Source: Tricholoma matsutake | Taxonomy: Eukaryota; Basidiomycota; Agaricomycetes; Agaricales; Tricholomataceae | Length of the DNA stretch: 64,000 nt | Direction: 5' to 3' | Assembly: GCA_026075535.2 (NCBI GenBank) | Contig: AP026543.1 | Span: forward strand, 5,208,001-5,272,000 | Shown here: positions 24,207-35,682 of the stretch, piece after piece | Position numbering within the stretch: the stretch's first letter is position 1 | How the letters are laid out: each line of letters begins with the position of its first letter | Program-made: the position numbers and the translations under genes | Notes under the pieces: model-generated | Told to the model about the DNA's origin: nothing | Seen by the model: only the letters and a program-made list of their open reading frames with translations | Databases searched by the model: none

Positions 24207-25784
24207 ATGATCGTCACTCCAACTCCAGACTTCATTCTTATACCGTTGCCCAGCCCCTTGGGTTCATTGACACCAGGCCGTAGCATCTCTCCTGCTTTCA
24301 CGAAAGGAAATCTATCCACTAGTAACACCGTTTCTCCATGGCTGCGCTGGGCTGTTCAACCCGGTACGCATCGTTCTTCGCCTCTTAACTTCTTTTCTGA
24401 CTTTATTCAGCCTCGTCGTTCAAGCTTCTGCTTCTCCCAATCGTGCTCTATGTCAATTGGGAACTTGTCTCACCTTATATCCAACCTGGTGTCCCAAATC
24501 CTTTCAGATTCCTTTTTTTCTTATCAGGTCGCATCCCATCATCACCAGCCGAAAGACCATTATACGCCAAAACTTATCAGGACCTATTATTCGTCGCATA
24601 CAATGTCGTATTCTACTCCCTCATTCGTCAGCTAATCACCGTCAATATCTGCCATCCTATTGGACGCTATTTCGGTATCAGACGCGGGTCCAAGTTGGAT
24701 AGATTCGGCGAGCAAGGATATGCATTGGTATACTTTACCTTATTTGGAGCTTGGGGTTTGGTCAGTCCTCTTCACTGCTCCAGCTCGTTAATTGTAAACA
24801 TTTCTTGTAGCGCATCATGGGCCAATTGCCTACATGGTGGTATCGTACTGAGTTTTTCTGGATTGGTCAGTGCAATCTGCGAACTATCTTCCTCCTACAG
24901 TGTTGCCTATGACATTAATGAGACAGATTATCCACATTGGGGGATGACGCCAGAACTCAAGAGATACTATCTCATGCATACGTCGTATTGGTGCCAGCAA
25001 CTACTTGTTCTTCTTCTTGGGCTGGAGAAGCCAAGAAAAGATTATGCCGAACTTGTTGCACACCATTTCGTAACCCTCTGGTTGATCGGGTTGGTCGAAA
25101 CCGCTGTTCTCAACGTCATTCCACTCACCATAGAACAGATGGAGTTATTTCATAAATCTCACTCTCATTGGCAATGCAGTCCATATGAGCATGGACATTC
25201 CTGATGCATTCCTAGCCGTTAGTATCCTCATTCTCTATATGACATTCGAGAATGCAGTCTGACAAAATCTGTACAGTCCACAAAGTTAATGCACTACATA
25301 CAGTGGCACAACGTCAAAAATTACACTTTCGCCTTGTTCATATTAGTTTGGACGTGAGTGCTCAAGGAGCAGCACCCTACGCAGGCTAACCGAAAAGACC
25401 AGGTATTTCCGTCATTATTTGAATCTCAAAATCCTGTGGTCGGTCTGGTACGAATTTGACCTCATACCGTACGTATCTAGAAGGACTCTCTAGTGTTCCC
25501 ATACTCATTCCTTGTAGTGAATCTTCCAAAGTGTGGAGGGTGGCCGATGGTACATATCTGGTCCACTGGATGCGTTACCAAGTTTTCCTTCCGCTGGCGC
25601 TGCTACAGCTTCTGAATTTGTTCTGGTATTACCTAATGATGCGGATACTTGTCAGGTCGGTGGAAAAGGAACTCCACAGTCATAGACTAACAATTTTATG
25701 TACGACAGAGCGGTTATTACGAAGAACGTGGAAGACGAACGATCGGATGATGAGGATGAAGGGGGCGATACGAAGGAGGATTGA
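24207..25784 (+). CDS. LAG1: Ceramide synthase, TLC domain
   Basis: Multi-pass ER enzyme that joins a sphingoid base to a fatty acyl-CoA. Exon 1 gives a cytosolic N-terminus (FILIPLPSPLGSLTPGR, SPWLRWAVQP). The next encodes the first membrane segment (SSFKLLLLPIVLYVNWELVSPYI) and KLDRFGEQGYALVYF. Later exons carry DYPHWGMTPELKRYYLM, YWCQQLLVLLLGLEKPRKDYAELVAHHFVTLWLIG, LINLTLIGNAVHMSMDIPDAFLA (the Lag1 motif with its His pair and Asp pair), YFRHYLNLKILWSVWYEFDL and a tail DERSDDEDEGGD. The acidic C-terminal tail is typical and may be a CK2 target. The start is the ATG at 24207; an in-frame ATG at 24117 is possible. Introns are GT-AG. If the last intron (25656-25708) is kept, the frame shifts and stays open to 26022. 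Confidence 0.93.
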
Positions 25785-25853
25785 TGTCTCAGCGGACGAT
25801 TCAGTTATATTTGGAGATGCCAGAGAAGATCGCAAGGAATTTCAAACAATAAG

Positions 25854-27417
25854 CTACGTATCACCACCAACCGGTGGCACAACCCCTTCCTCGTCTGAAA
25901 AATCGCTGTCCTCTTCGTACGGCTTGAATGCTACTTTTACGCCTTGGGTCGTACGGTTAGGCCACCTGTTCTCTCGCTGTATGTCAACAGGATCTCCGCC
26001 TGTCATCGACATCATTGATTGAAGGGTGTACTGGAACAAAAGGGTGAGATTCGCAGTCAAACACGGGCAGACAGCCGCAACCAACATGTGCATCGTTTCC
26101 TGCATTATGCAAATACTCCGTTGGAAGCTGAAGGAGGTTGCATACGCGACCTAGAGATTTTCGGTCCACCGTACCCGCGCCCTCGAGAGCAGCAAAGAGA
26201 TCTGAGGTATCTACCACAAACTGTCCCTCGTCGGGCATTGCGTCAGGTAGGACATAGCTCAAGCCATCTAACGAGACTCCGATAGAAGATGACTTGAGAT
26301 ATCTAGTCGCGCAATCAGCATCGCCAAAGTGAGATAACCTCGTTGCTTACTTTATATCTTGGTTATTGTCGTGAAAAACGAGGAATACGGGGCCGAAGCG
26401 AGACAGGCCTGAGACAACATTGCATATCTTTGATTTAAACATTGGCTTCTTGACTATTTCGCTGTTTCCAAAGGTGTAGTTCTATAACGTAGATAATCAG
26501 ATGAAGTGGCAAAATCAGATGCGATTTCGTTGATCACGTAGCGGTTCTCTGGGACGTATTTTGAGTTCCTGTATTTTTGGTGCTCATCAACAATTAGATG
26601 CCCGGCTTCTTCCACTGCTTTCCCGTCTTTCCATCCAAACAAACGCCACCCAAATTCGGTCAAAACGGTGTGGTCTAGCTCCCAGGCTTCAAAATCAATG
26701 GCGCACCAGACACCTTTTTTTTCGGCCCAGAATGTCCGGCAACGTTCGAACATATCCCGCCGGGAAGTGAGGATAGGGTTAGAGCCTTTGAGCTTCCTGT
26801 TATTCTTGTCAATTTTCTGATCAGAACGTTAGGGCTTCTGTTACGAAACGGCCAGTGAAATCTCACTCGCACCTTTATGGCGTTGCGCAATGAGCCACCG
26901 TCGTGGTATACGACGGGTGAAACATTTCTCAAGTTGGACTCTGTCAAGAGACAGTCAGAATAGGGCAGCGGTATGACGTCCTTCGTGAGTTGCATCGCAT
27001 GAAGCCAGTAACGGATGTAGTCCACTTGGGCAGAAGAAAATAAAAGTCGAGATTCTCCAGTTACAAACGTTCCTGAGACAGAAAATATAAGTAAGAAGGC
27101 TGGAATTCATTGATCACACACCCATGTACATTTGAACACCATCTGTACCTTCCACATGGAGTGGATGGTCAGGGTGAACCAAGCAATCATGGGCTTGGAT
27201 ATTGCATTCAATGCAATACCGGGATCACACTTGCCAACGACTGACCGAGAATAGCCTTCAAAGCACGACCATCGTCTTGGTTGGGTAATGCTTGGAACCT
27301 ACACAGCGGTAGTGTTGAACGGATATCTTGATCTATGGCCGATGAAACAATTTACCATTCGAACCAAATGTCTGTATATCGATAGTATCCAGTAATTACG
27401 GGAGTATCCCTAGCCAT
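25854..27417 (-). CDS. Gfd2/YDR514C-like DEDD exonuclease-fold protein
   Basis: A protein with the ribonuclease-H-like exonuclease fold of the fungal Gfd2/YDR514C family. Exon 1 (ATG 27415-27417) gives MARDTPVITGYYRYTDIWFEW; next comes FQALPNQDDGRALKAILGQ. The catalytic part shows CAIDFEAWELDHTVLTEFGW (D-x-E), FGPVFLVFHDNNQDIK (Asp) and LQLPTEYLHNAGNDAH (His/Asp), so the DEDDh residues look complete. FVVDTSDLFAALEG precedes the last motif. The C-terminus is an acidic tail ending GGDT. Members are proposed to process or bind RNA; the substrate is unknown. It is tail to tail with LAG1 (70 bp) and head to head with CENP-A (158 bp). Several internal exons between 26,750 and 27,400 were only partly resolved. 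Confidence 0.82.
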
Positions 27418-27575
27418 TTTGATTAGGAACAGATGCAGTTGAAGATACAACGCTATCGTGCTCGATCAAACTATGGATGACTTCCTTATATGGTCGAGTC
27501 TTGTAGTGCTTCAGCTTGTGAACCAAACAAGTTGACTTCCCTTTGAATCTCTGAAATTGGAACTTCCCGCCTCCC

Positions 27576-28254
<679 letters not shown>

Positions 28255-28640
28255 CACCTATTCCAAGGCTCCGTACATCTTGTAAGCCTGGTTGTATTGA
28301 TAATCATTTCATCGACACTTTATATACGATTGGGCTTGGTTAGCGTAGCGTAGATATTGTTCCAGTGAATGTAACAATTGAAATTTTTTTGCCAATCTAA
28401 TATACATGTAAGGGGTACTGTATACCCCTAAACCAATGTTATGATACGCTATAAGCAAGCCAATCAGCAAACCAAACACGAATGCATTGAAAAGGTAAAC
28501 GGTCATATTAGATCAAGAAAGATTCATGGGACGCCTGCCAATAAGGGGATCCCTCACAACCACTTTTATTTTCATTCCGGCATCGAAAATATGCCAAGAT
28601 AGTAAGGGGGACTCACGCGTGAAGACGAATGAATTTGAGT
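28255..28640. other. Intergenic, convergent 3' ends of CENP-A and COX18
   Basis: This stretch contains the 3' untranslated regions of both genes. A 65-codon minus-strand frame (28309-28506) with one hydrophobic segment is present, but it has no family resemblance that I can see. No RNA gene or transposon end is visible. Confidence 0.45.
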
Positions 28641-29778
28641 CTATCTCCGAAGTTTTGGGGGTAAGGATGAGGTCGGTGCAGTCATTGAAGTAGGTTGAGC
28701 GACAGAGGAAGAGTGAGCAGGTATTGACCTGAGTCTTCGTCGACGGATGTCCAGCCAGTCAAAGTACCAGGTTTGGATTAGACCGAAAGCGGAAGAAGTT
28801 ACCCAATAAAGAGTGATGCTCTACAGACCATTAGCACCTCAGAATTGATAAACTAAGGGAGACGCTACCCCGGGCGTTATAGATGCCAATATAATGCGTC
28901 CCACCGACAATATCCGCAACACTGTTTTCAGAACTTTCTTGGGCTGGATATGAGGTTTACCGCCGTCAGCAATTCGTTTCGCGTGTTTCTCCTCGATTTG
29001 CTGTTCACGCTCGCGCTCTGCAGCGTTCATAACCCAATTACTTGATTCTACATTGGCCATTGTGAGAATACCAAGGATAATAGGAAGCGTCAATGTTGGA
29101 TCCGGGTGGGCTAGCGTCGTGAGTGTCAGGAATGACTCCGAGTCAAACGGGGTAGGATCTAATGAAAGTCTTCCGAGAGCTACCGTCGTAATGACGAAGA
29201 AAGGTAACTGTGAGAGCGGTGGGGCGATGATGGACGGAAGAGGTCGACAATTATATTCTTTGAATAATTCTTTTCGGCGTGCAGTGAGCTATTAAATGAT
29301 GCATGAACAAACGGACCGAAGTCCTTTGGGAAAACACACTATTTGGATAGATCGCCTCGCATGGAAGTCTTGGAGGTATCTTTTATCCCCGCGAATCCCT
29401 GCCTGCTTCATCTCTGCTAAGACTTGCTTTGAGACAGCAGGCTTGAGTTTGTTTATCTCAGGAAGAATCACGTCTTCGATCTTGTGTGTCCGACGTTTAC
29501 CCTATACCTAGATGTTGCTTGAGTCTATCGAGATGTCCCATAGTACGCACCCATACTGAGACCGGAAGAAGCGCCAATCGTGTAACCACTGTGACCAGGA
29601 TAATTGTAGTTGAATAGGGAGGTAAAGAGGGTGGTAGAGGAAGTGCAATGGCCAAGTCTAGAAATCCATCGCATAGGCTTTGCATGAAGAATCGTCGAGT
29701 TGAGGATCGTGCTTGTGCATGATATGGGACAGACGTAGCTGAAAGGCGACGAAGTGAATGATTATGCAAAGCAAGCAT
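28641..29778 (-). CDS. COX18: Mitochondrial inner-membrane insertase, COX18/OXA1 family
   Basis: YidC/Oxa1-type insertase; the Cox18 branch exports the C-terminal tail of Cox2 across the inner membrane. The chosen start (ATG 29776-29778) gives an Arg/Ser-rich presequence, then the first domain piece RRFFMQSLCDGFLDLAIALPLPPSLPPYSTTIILVTVVTRLALLPV (first membrane helix). The matrix loop follows, with EDVILPEINKLKP and KQVLAEMKQAGIRG. Next comes TLPIILGILTMANVESSNWV, a charged stretch EREREQQIEEKHAKRI, and SVGRIILASITPG. The last exon reads ITLYWVTSSAFGLIQTWYFDW, with a basic tail ending PPKLRR. The YWVTSSAFGLIQ motif is the family's final helix. At least five exons. COX18 versus another fungal OXA1-family member is judged from motif layout. 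Confidence 0.85.
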
Positions 29779-29980
29779 GTTCCACGTGAACTTGTATGGA
29801 CTATTTGTATGTAGATCGTCCCAATAATTCTCTTGCCTTGGAAACTCAGAAATTTGCTGCAAGGTGACCCAGTATACATGGATTATGCTTTATCAAGGTA
29901 AAATTGAAGGATCTCATATACGACGTCAGCATAGCATAATATCCTGTAACTCGAGGCCCCCCGACTCCGCCCGCGACCAT

Positions 29981-30745
29981 CTAGAAGATCATTTGATGGG
30001 GGTACTGACCCTTGGACAGACCCCAGCTAGCTTTCAGATATTTGGCAAGATTGTCCGTCTTTTTGACAGCCTCAAGAACGGCCTTGTCAATGTCCTTTTG
30101 ATCTGCCGTCCTAGTCGCTGGCAGTGCTTCTTTGGCCTTTGGTTTCCCTCCCTCGAAGAACTCCTCCTCTGCTGATCGAGAGCCCTTGGGGGCTGCTTTA
30201 CTGAAGTAGGCGTCGTTGAACTTGTCGTCAACCTAGCAAAATGAATGATTTTGTATATCTATGAATAAAATATCGCAAACCTCAAGGGCGCTGAGGTCGA
30301 GCTTGGTCGACGTGGCGATAACATAAGCCTGGTTAACCCGTCGCAGAGGTACCCCGTTGACTTTGAACGGACCCGTGACCAAAAGTAGCCCGCTCTCCAA
30401 CTGCTTCAAGAACACCACTCTCTTCCCCCGGAAGCGACCCGCAAGTAGAATTAAAATAGTACCAGGTGTGATAGAGGCGCGGAGGGATGGGGATTTGGGG
30501 GATTTTCGACTCTTCTTCGGCTGGCGGACATCCTCTGCAGGGTAGAATCGTGGAGCCTTAGTCGTGGGTACGAGGCGTTTGGTGCCATTCTTAGCCCCAC
30601 CAACACTCTTCTCTGTGTACTCGGTAGGGGCTTGGACAGCGGGAGTTTCTGATTTTTTAAATCCCTTATACAGACCGCGACGCTCTGCTACTTGGGAACG
30701 GGAGAGGCGTCCAATGCCAGGGACAAGTTCTTTACTTCTGGCCAT
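29981..30745 (-). CDS. RPL6: 60S ribosomal protein eL6
   Basis: Large-subunit ribosomal protein with a KOW/SH3-like core. Exon 1 (ATG 30743-30745) encodes a basic N-terminus, then [82 protein letters not shown]. After a short GT-AG intron, exon 2 gives [12 protein letters not shown], a Glu/Lys-rich stretch and the C-terminus [22 protein letters not shown], which is diagnostic for eL6. Length (about 235 residues) fits fungal members. It is divergent from the SDT1-like gene over about 208 bp. An upstream non-coding exon is likely, as for many ribosomal protein genes, but was not proven. Confidence 0.95.
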
Positions 30746-30953
30746 CTGAAGGGAGGTTAACAGATACTAAAGATACGGTAAGCAAGTTCGCACCTTGTTC
30801 TTGAGGTCGTCGAGGCCGATGCCGGTATGCTGGTGGAGTCTGAATTGAGTCGATCGTGGTGGCTTGAAAGCTACACAGTACCAACGGCAATTGCCGATAA
30901 ATCGATCGCACTAGATAAGATAAGATATGCAATCAGATCATATCATCACTACC

Positions 30954-31965
30954 ATGACTGGTGCAGAATCTGGTACGACACTTGTACGCTACGGTTGTGT
31001 CCTAGTTGTGACGTTAGATCTCTCAAGATGAGCGGGTCATTGTCTGGTTCGACATCGACAATACCCTATACTCCGCATCGTCCAACATCTCACATGCGAT
31101 GGGCGAGCGGATCCATGGTGTGCTTTTACCTAAGCCATGCTCTTTCAAATTCATATGCACATCTCACTTTCTAGCTTTCTTTGTCAGTTTAGGACTTGGC
31201 CACGAAGAGGCCTCAAAGCTTCACTTGAAATACTATTCTGAGTACGGGCTTGCTCTCCGTGGTTTGACTCGTCATCACAACATCGGTAACGTAACCTCCA
31301 GTTATTCATCCACTGGAGCATTTCCCATAACCTGTGTTCCAACAGATCCAATCGAATTCGACCGCCAGTGTGATGGGTCTCTTCCCCTTGAAGACATGAT
31401 TGCATACCAACCCAGTGTTCGACAGCTCTTCCAGGACATCGATAGAACTAAAGCCCGTGTTTGGGCTTTAACAAATGCGTATCGGCCAGTGAGGATACAG
31501 GTCCGACGTGTGGCCCATGATTCCGGCTAATTCCAATCTATCTAGCATGCACAGCGGGTTCTGCGCATCCTCCAACTTGAGGATCAGATAGAAGGCTTAG
31601 TCTATTGCGATTATGAAGATCCAAACTTCGTATGCAAACCAGAAGCTGCTTATTATCATATGGTAAGAACAAGTTTTGGTATCATCCCAATTTCTGATAC
31701 CTCCCAGGCCTTGAAGCAAGCAAACCTCTCTGATCCCTCTAAGTGTTATTTCGTTGACGATAGCCTGAGCAACATCGCCGGCGCTAGAGCGGTTGGCTGG
31801 GCAAAATGTGTGCACTTTTGTGAGCAAGGTCTAGAAACCACAGAAGGCGGAAGAAAGAAGGAGATCGAGAAAAGTGGGGACGTAAGTCAACGGTTGACGG
31901 GTGTAGATACCGTCGCGAAACTAGAGGAGCTGAGATTGGTGTGGCCAGAGATTTTCAAGAGATGA
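30954..31965 (+). CDS. SDT1: Pyrimidine 5'-nucleotidase, SDT1/PHM8-type HAD hydrolase
   Basis: Soluble haloacid dehalogenase-superfamily nucleotidase; yeast Sdt1 and Phm8 dephosphorylate UMP/CMP and other nucleoside monophosphates. A tiny first exon (MTGAES) splices to DERVIVWFDIDNTLY, the HAD motif I DxDxT. Downstream exons give SHAMGERIH, LGHEEASKLHLKYYSEYGLALRGLTRHHNIG, PIEFDRQCDGSLPLEDMI, ARVWALTNAY (motif II Thr), VLRILQLEDQIEGLVYCDYEDPNFVCKPEAAYY (motif III Lys) and CYFVDDSLSNIAGARAVGW (motif IV DD). All four HAD motifs are intact, so it should be active. The stop codon ends at 31965. Exact substrate preference between the SDT1 and PHM8 roles cannot be read from sequence. Confidence 0.9.
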
Positions 31966-32120
31966 TACCACAAGTAAATACCACATAGCAATACTGGAGC
32001 ATACCGTAACGTAGAGAAATTAGATGGTAGTGATAGCACATTCACCACATAATGGTTAACACCGGGTTTGTTCACCTGAGGCCACTCTGACCCAGACCAC
32101 AACGTCAACCTGTACGAATA

Positions 32121-32640
32121 ATGGACTATAAACCTCGCTATCCCCAGCCTTTTACTCTGACTCAAGCCGTGTTGTTGGATGTTTCGGTGATCACCGAAGG
32201 TTGGTTCTTCATAACATCTGGTCAGGTCACTATCATGCCCTGTTCAATGGCTAGAAATCGCCCGCTTGCAAAACTCTCTTAATCGTCTAATGCAAACAAA
32301 AGAAGGTCTTCGCGAATACCTCGCGTCGGAGTCGCCTGAGGATGCAGATCCAGAAGTTGCAAAGGCCCTGGAAGAGAACGAGGTTGTGATGCATGTATCT
32401 TTCCTGCTACTATGGCTCAGCTCTTATCCAGTCTTACACATTCAATACAGTGGTTCCCAAGAAGAACGCATATCAATTTTGAAAATAGCCTTGGCTGAGA
32501 AAGGCGTGCATGCTGGTAGTCATTACGACCTCAAATCGGACGCAACGTCGACGCAGCATGGATCAGCAGGCACGACGACAAGTACCATGCCGCCTCTTGA
32601 TGAAGACTCTAACGAAGAAGATGGCGGAATCCATCTGTAG
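32121..32640 (+). CDS. Small coiled-coil protein of unknown function
   Basis: A 134-residue protein from three exons (32121-32199, 32255-32390, 32451-32640). I do not recognise its family. It begins MDYKPRYPQPFTLTQAVLLDVSVITEEI, then a heptad-like stretch ARLQNSLNRLMQTKEGLREYL, an acidic linker DPEVAKALEENEVVI, a second helix QEERISILKIALAEKG, and a Ser/Thr/acidic tail ending GGIHL. The second intron appears to start with GC rather than GT (AT|GCATGT) and is exactly 60 nt. If retained, the frame stays open and inserts 20 mostly hydrophobic residues. Codon use and splicing look normal, so I take it as a real gene. It could be a subunit of a small helical complex, but this is a guess. Confidence 0.65.
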
Positions 32641-33340
32641 CGTGTCCACTTGTGTAAAGTACCTAACGAACATAATGTGGGCGACTGGAATCAAACTAGT
32701 CGAACCCAGTTTCGTGTCATCGACGGATCGACTTCTTCTTCCCCCGCAGTCAGTGAGCTACACCTCAAGCCGTGGATTAACAGACCAAAGGGCCTCTTCC
32801 TTCATCCCCGTGGCAGTCGTGGCAGTACATATGCATCGTGCTTCTCCTCGACCAACGACCATCGTGTATCTAACAGCGCTGTTTTATGGTCATTGGAATA
32901 GTAAAGGGGATGATAGTTGACACAATGGCATATTTGATCTGTCGCATGATCATAATGTATACCACGGTGAGCATAAGCAAAATTATCAGGGGGCATATGG
33001 TTATGTATATGAAGTTCAATTTCGCATGTTTAGAAGCTGCGCTACACGATGTCATCGACAAACTCTCAGGGAAGCGGCTGATCAATACACCGTTTCTTGT
33101 CTCCCACGTCAAAGCCTGGCGTTGACCCAGGCCCGATTGTAAAAGCCGTTAAGCATCCTGGGCAGAATAGGAATTCTGAAGCACTGAACAAAGGAGCATG
33201 GGAATGTATGAATGAATTTCACTATATTCAGGACTATACTCAGGACTATTTTCAGGATGTTGAACCACACAAATCCTTAACCATGGCTGAACTTCGGTGG
33301 GAATTTCGTCGTCAATCATGCGCTGCCCAGCATAACGTAC
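32641..33340. other. Intergenic, no gene seen
   Basis: This lies downstream of the small coiled-coil gene and ends at the MITE. Open frames here are short and without motifs, including one of 99 codons (33097-33396) that runs into the MITE. The right edge, 33333-33340, is the left copy of the MITE target duplication. Confidence 0.5.
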
Positions 33341-33498
33341 CAGGGGGCGCCCAGCCGAAGAAACCGGGATATCACCCCCACTTCCTAATTAAGTAGTTAC
33401 ATCACGTGTATGTAATATGCATGGTACATACACGTGATGTAACTACTTAATTAGGAAGTGGGGGTGATATCCCGGTTTCTTCGGCTGGGTGCCCCCTG
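33341..33498. mobile_element. hAT-type foldback MITE with 8-bp target duplication
   Basis: A 158-bp nearly perfect palindrome. Both ends read CAGGGGGC(G/A)CCCAGC inward, and the arms match almost base for base for about 74 bp up to a roughly 10-nt loop at 33415-33424. Flanking it directly are TAACGTAC (33333-33340) and TAATGTAC (33499-33506), an 8-bp duplication with one mismatch. An 8-bp duplication and CAGGG ends are hallmarks of hAT elements. The arms carry CACGTG near the centre. There is no coding capacity, so it would need a transposase in trans. It sits about 135 bp upstream of the hypothetical gene at 33633, in its probable promoter or leader. Low arm divergence implies recent insertion. 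Confidence 0.92.
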
Positions 33499-33632
33499 TA
33501 ATGTACCATGGCGAAGCGAAGAGTGGCTCATATTTGGCCCAAACACATCCAAAGGTTTATGTATATAAATTTTCTTCTTGAACCTTTCAAATTTTCCTTG
33601 TTGCCTGAATCTTCTGTATATACTTGGATGTT

Positions 33633-34785
33633 ATGGAGCCAGAAAGCATCTATGGAAATGAGTTACTCAGGTGAGTCTCTAGTATACCACCAGGTAGTAT
33701 TAGGCACTCGTTTATTTTTGCGCAACAATCGTAGTGCTTTGGTTGATGCTGTCAAGTTAGAGTTTACAATACGAGACATGAAGAGTAATCCTAGAGTGGA
33801 GGATTTCTCTAGATTCTATGGCTGTGAGGCAAGTAGACTGCAGCTGAAATGTCAACATTGCGTCACTCAAAATGCTCTCTTTCATAGTCTGCATTGGAAG
33901 AAAAGTGCCGAGTCATCAGTTGTATGAGAGAGACCCACCTTTCTCGGCTTAAGCTTTATGACTATGCTGATTGTCTCATGGCTTGGTCCGAAGAAGTACT
34001 GAATATAACCGGCAAATATATGGACGCTCTGGCCCCTAAAAATCCGATGGATTTTTACGATTTTTACCAGGACACTGATGCGATCCTCTCTATTGAATAT
34101 TTTGTTTTCTGGATTCGGCACCTGGAGAAAAGGCTTGCGATCTCCCGTACTTACTTGGAAAAGGTATCACGCACGGACTACCAGGCCACGTTATCTACTT
34201 CTGCGATTGATGTTGATAGCTCAGAACTGGGAATCGGAGAAGGGGTGAGGATTGCTGGTAATAGGAAGGGCTCAGATACTCCAAAGACAGACTCAACGTT
34301 GGAAGAAGGTGAGATACGGGAGCAATTGCCAAGAATCTCTGAAGACTTTTCAAGCGAATGCTCAGAGGTACGGTAATATTCGCATTCCACGTTTAGCAGG
34401 ACGTGTGTTGAATTCCTCTCTCCAGCTTCTCCGGCGAGTTAGAGAATTCCACGACTCTTACAGTAGTCACAAAGAGCCACTTACGGCTGTAGCGGACGTG
34501 GTTAAAGAACTGTCGGAGAAAAAATCCCCTGAGGCTCTCCTAGCGATCGAGGATCCTGAAATGCTCATAGCTCAAGTGCGTACTGAAGCCATTAACGTCC
34601 TATGTGACCAAATGCCATGGAGGCTGGATAAATTTCGTTTGGAAGTGTTCTTTGATGCACTCGCCCATCGAGAAGATGTCTATACAAACGTCTGGGAAGT
34701 CATGCAGCCGATCTTGGATATCACGGATTCTATCTACATGCGGATGCATCCAGCTCCTCGACCCGCGACTGTCCAGACTGATTAA
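33633..34785 (+). CDS. Hypothetical helical protein
   Basis: A 327-residue protein of no family I recognise, from four exons (33633-33670, 33735-33828, 33888-34308, 34355-34785) that sum to a whole number of codons. It starts MEPESIYGNELL, continues SALVDAVKLEFTIRD, then ETHLSRLKLYDYADCLMAWSEEVL, DFYDFYQDTDAILSIEYFVFWI, a polar linker, and a C-terminal helical part with LLRRVREFHDSYSS, LTAVADVVKELSEKK and MPWRLDKFRLEVFFDALAHREDVY. No signal peptide or membrane segment is seen. The second intron (33829-33887) uses the classical GC donor GAG|GCAAGT. The start lies close to the MITE, so transcription may begin in or beside the element. The first exon (38 nt) is the weakest part of the model. Confidence 0.6.
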
Positions 34786-35682
34786 GTCTCTGATCCCGCT
34801 AGGTCTTCTCAGAGAAACTGTACGGACGTCTGGGGAAAGCACGGGTCGTGTTTACCATTTGTTTTTGCTGTGATTCTGCGATGTCGTTCCATTTGTTATC
34901 GTCTCCATAAATTTGGAACACATTTTGTAACCTTCCCACCTTGTGACTTATTTCCTTCTACTTATCAAGCATAGCCAAGTTTTTATCTCTCTTGGTAATA
35001 TACTAGTAACATCTCATTTCGCACCTACACATGGAGTATATGCCGGGTTCCTGTGTACTGCATTGTCAATGGAAACATCCCATCATGCTGGACCAGCTGA
35101 TAGATAAGAGTGAATGCTATTGTGCAAAAGTACATGTGTATGACTGAGGTATTACGGAGAAAGATGGTAGCGATGAAAGTTTGGGTTGGTTGGCTAAATG
35201 TGGGAATGTAATGCAGAGAGAGAAAAGCAGGCAAGAATTGTGAACAGCGAGCAGGCTAACTCCACCGTCATAAGATGAGTTCCGCCTGCCGTTCATGATC
35301 GTCCAAAGGGCCGTCTAGTCGATACAAGGAAGACAGGATTACTGTATGAATGATAAGGGTAAAGTTCGGCTATAATGAAGAGTGTGTAGTAAAACGAATG
35401 ATCCCGCACGTGCGTACAACCAAAAGATTTAATCGACAAACCAAAACAGAAATAAAATGAAAACTTGATAGTGGCAGGAGAAATGTCAATGTGAGAGGGA
35501 TATAAAAACTTGTCTTGTTAAATCATAAGGGCATTGGCGACTAACCAAACCTGATGGAAGTGTGAAGGATAGTCCCAATAAATGATGACAATGGAAATCG
35601 AAGATGGTAGCGGTGACACCTTGTATAGTGAGATCAGAGGATGACGTGAATGCGAACTTAGTATGAGTTGCCTCAAATGAAA
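34786..35682. other. Intergenic, no gene seen
   Basis: About 0.9 kb lies between two convergent genes. It is AT-rich with only short, motif-free frames on both strands. No tRNA-like promoter boxes, inverted repeat ends or conserved exons are apparent. It is probably two 3' untranslated regions plus spacer. Confidence 0.5.

Noticed and set aside
28309..28506. 65-codon minus-strand frame with one hydrophobic helix.
   Set aside because: It is in the 3' ends of two convergent genes, AT-rich, and resembles no small mitochondrial or ER subunit I know.
33097..33396. Plus-strand frame that ends inside the MITE, perhaps a gene cut by the insertion.
   Set aside because: No motifs and no matching continuation after the element, so disruption of a gene is not supported.
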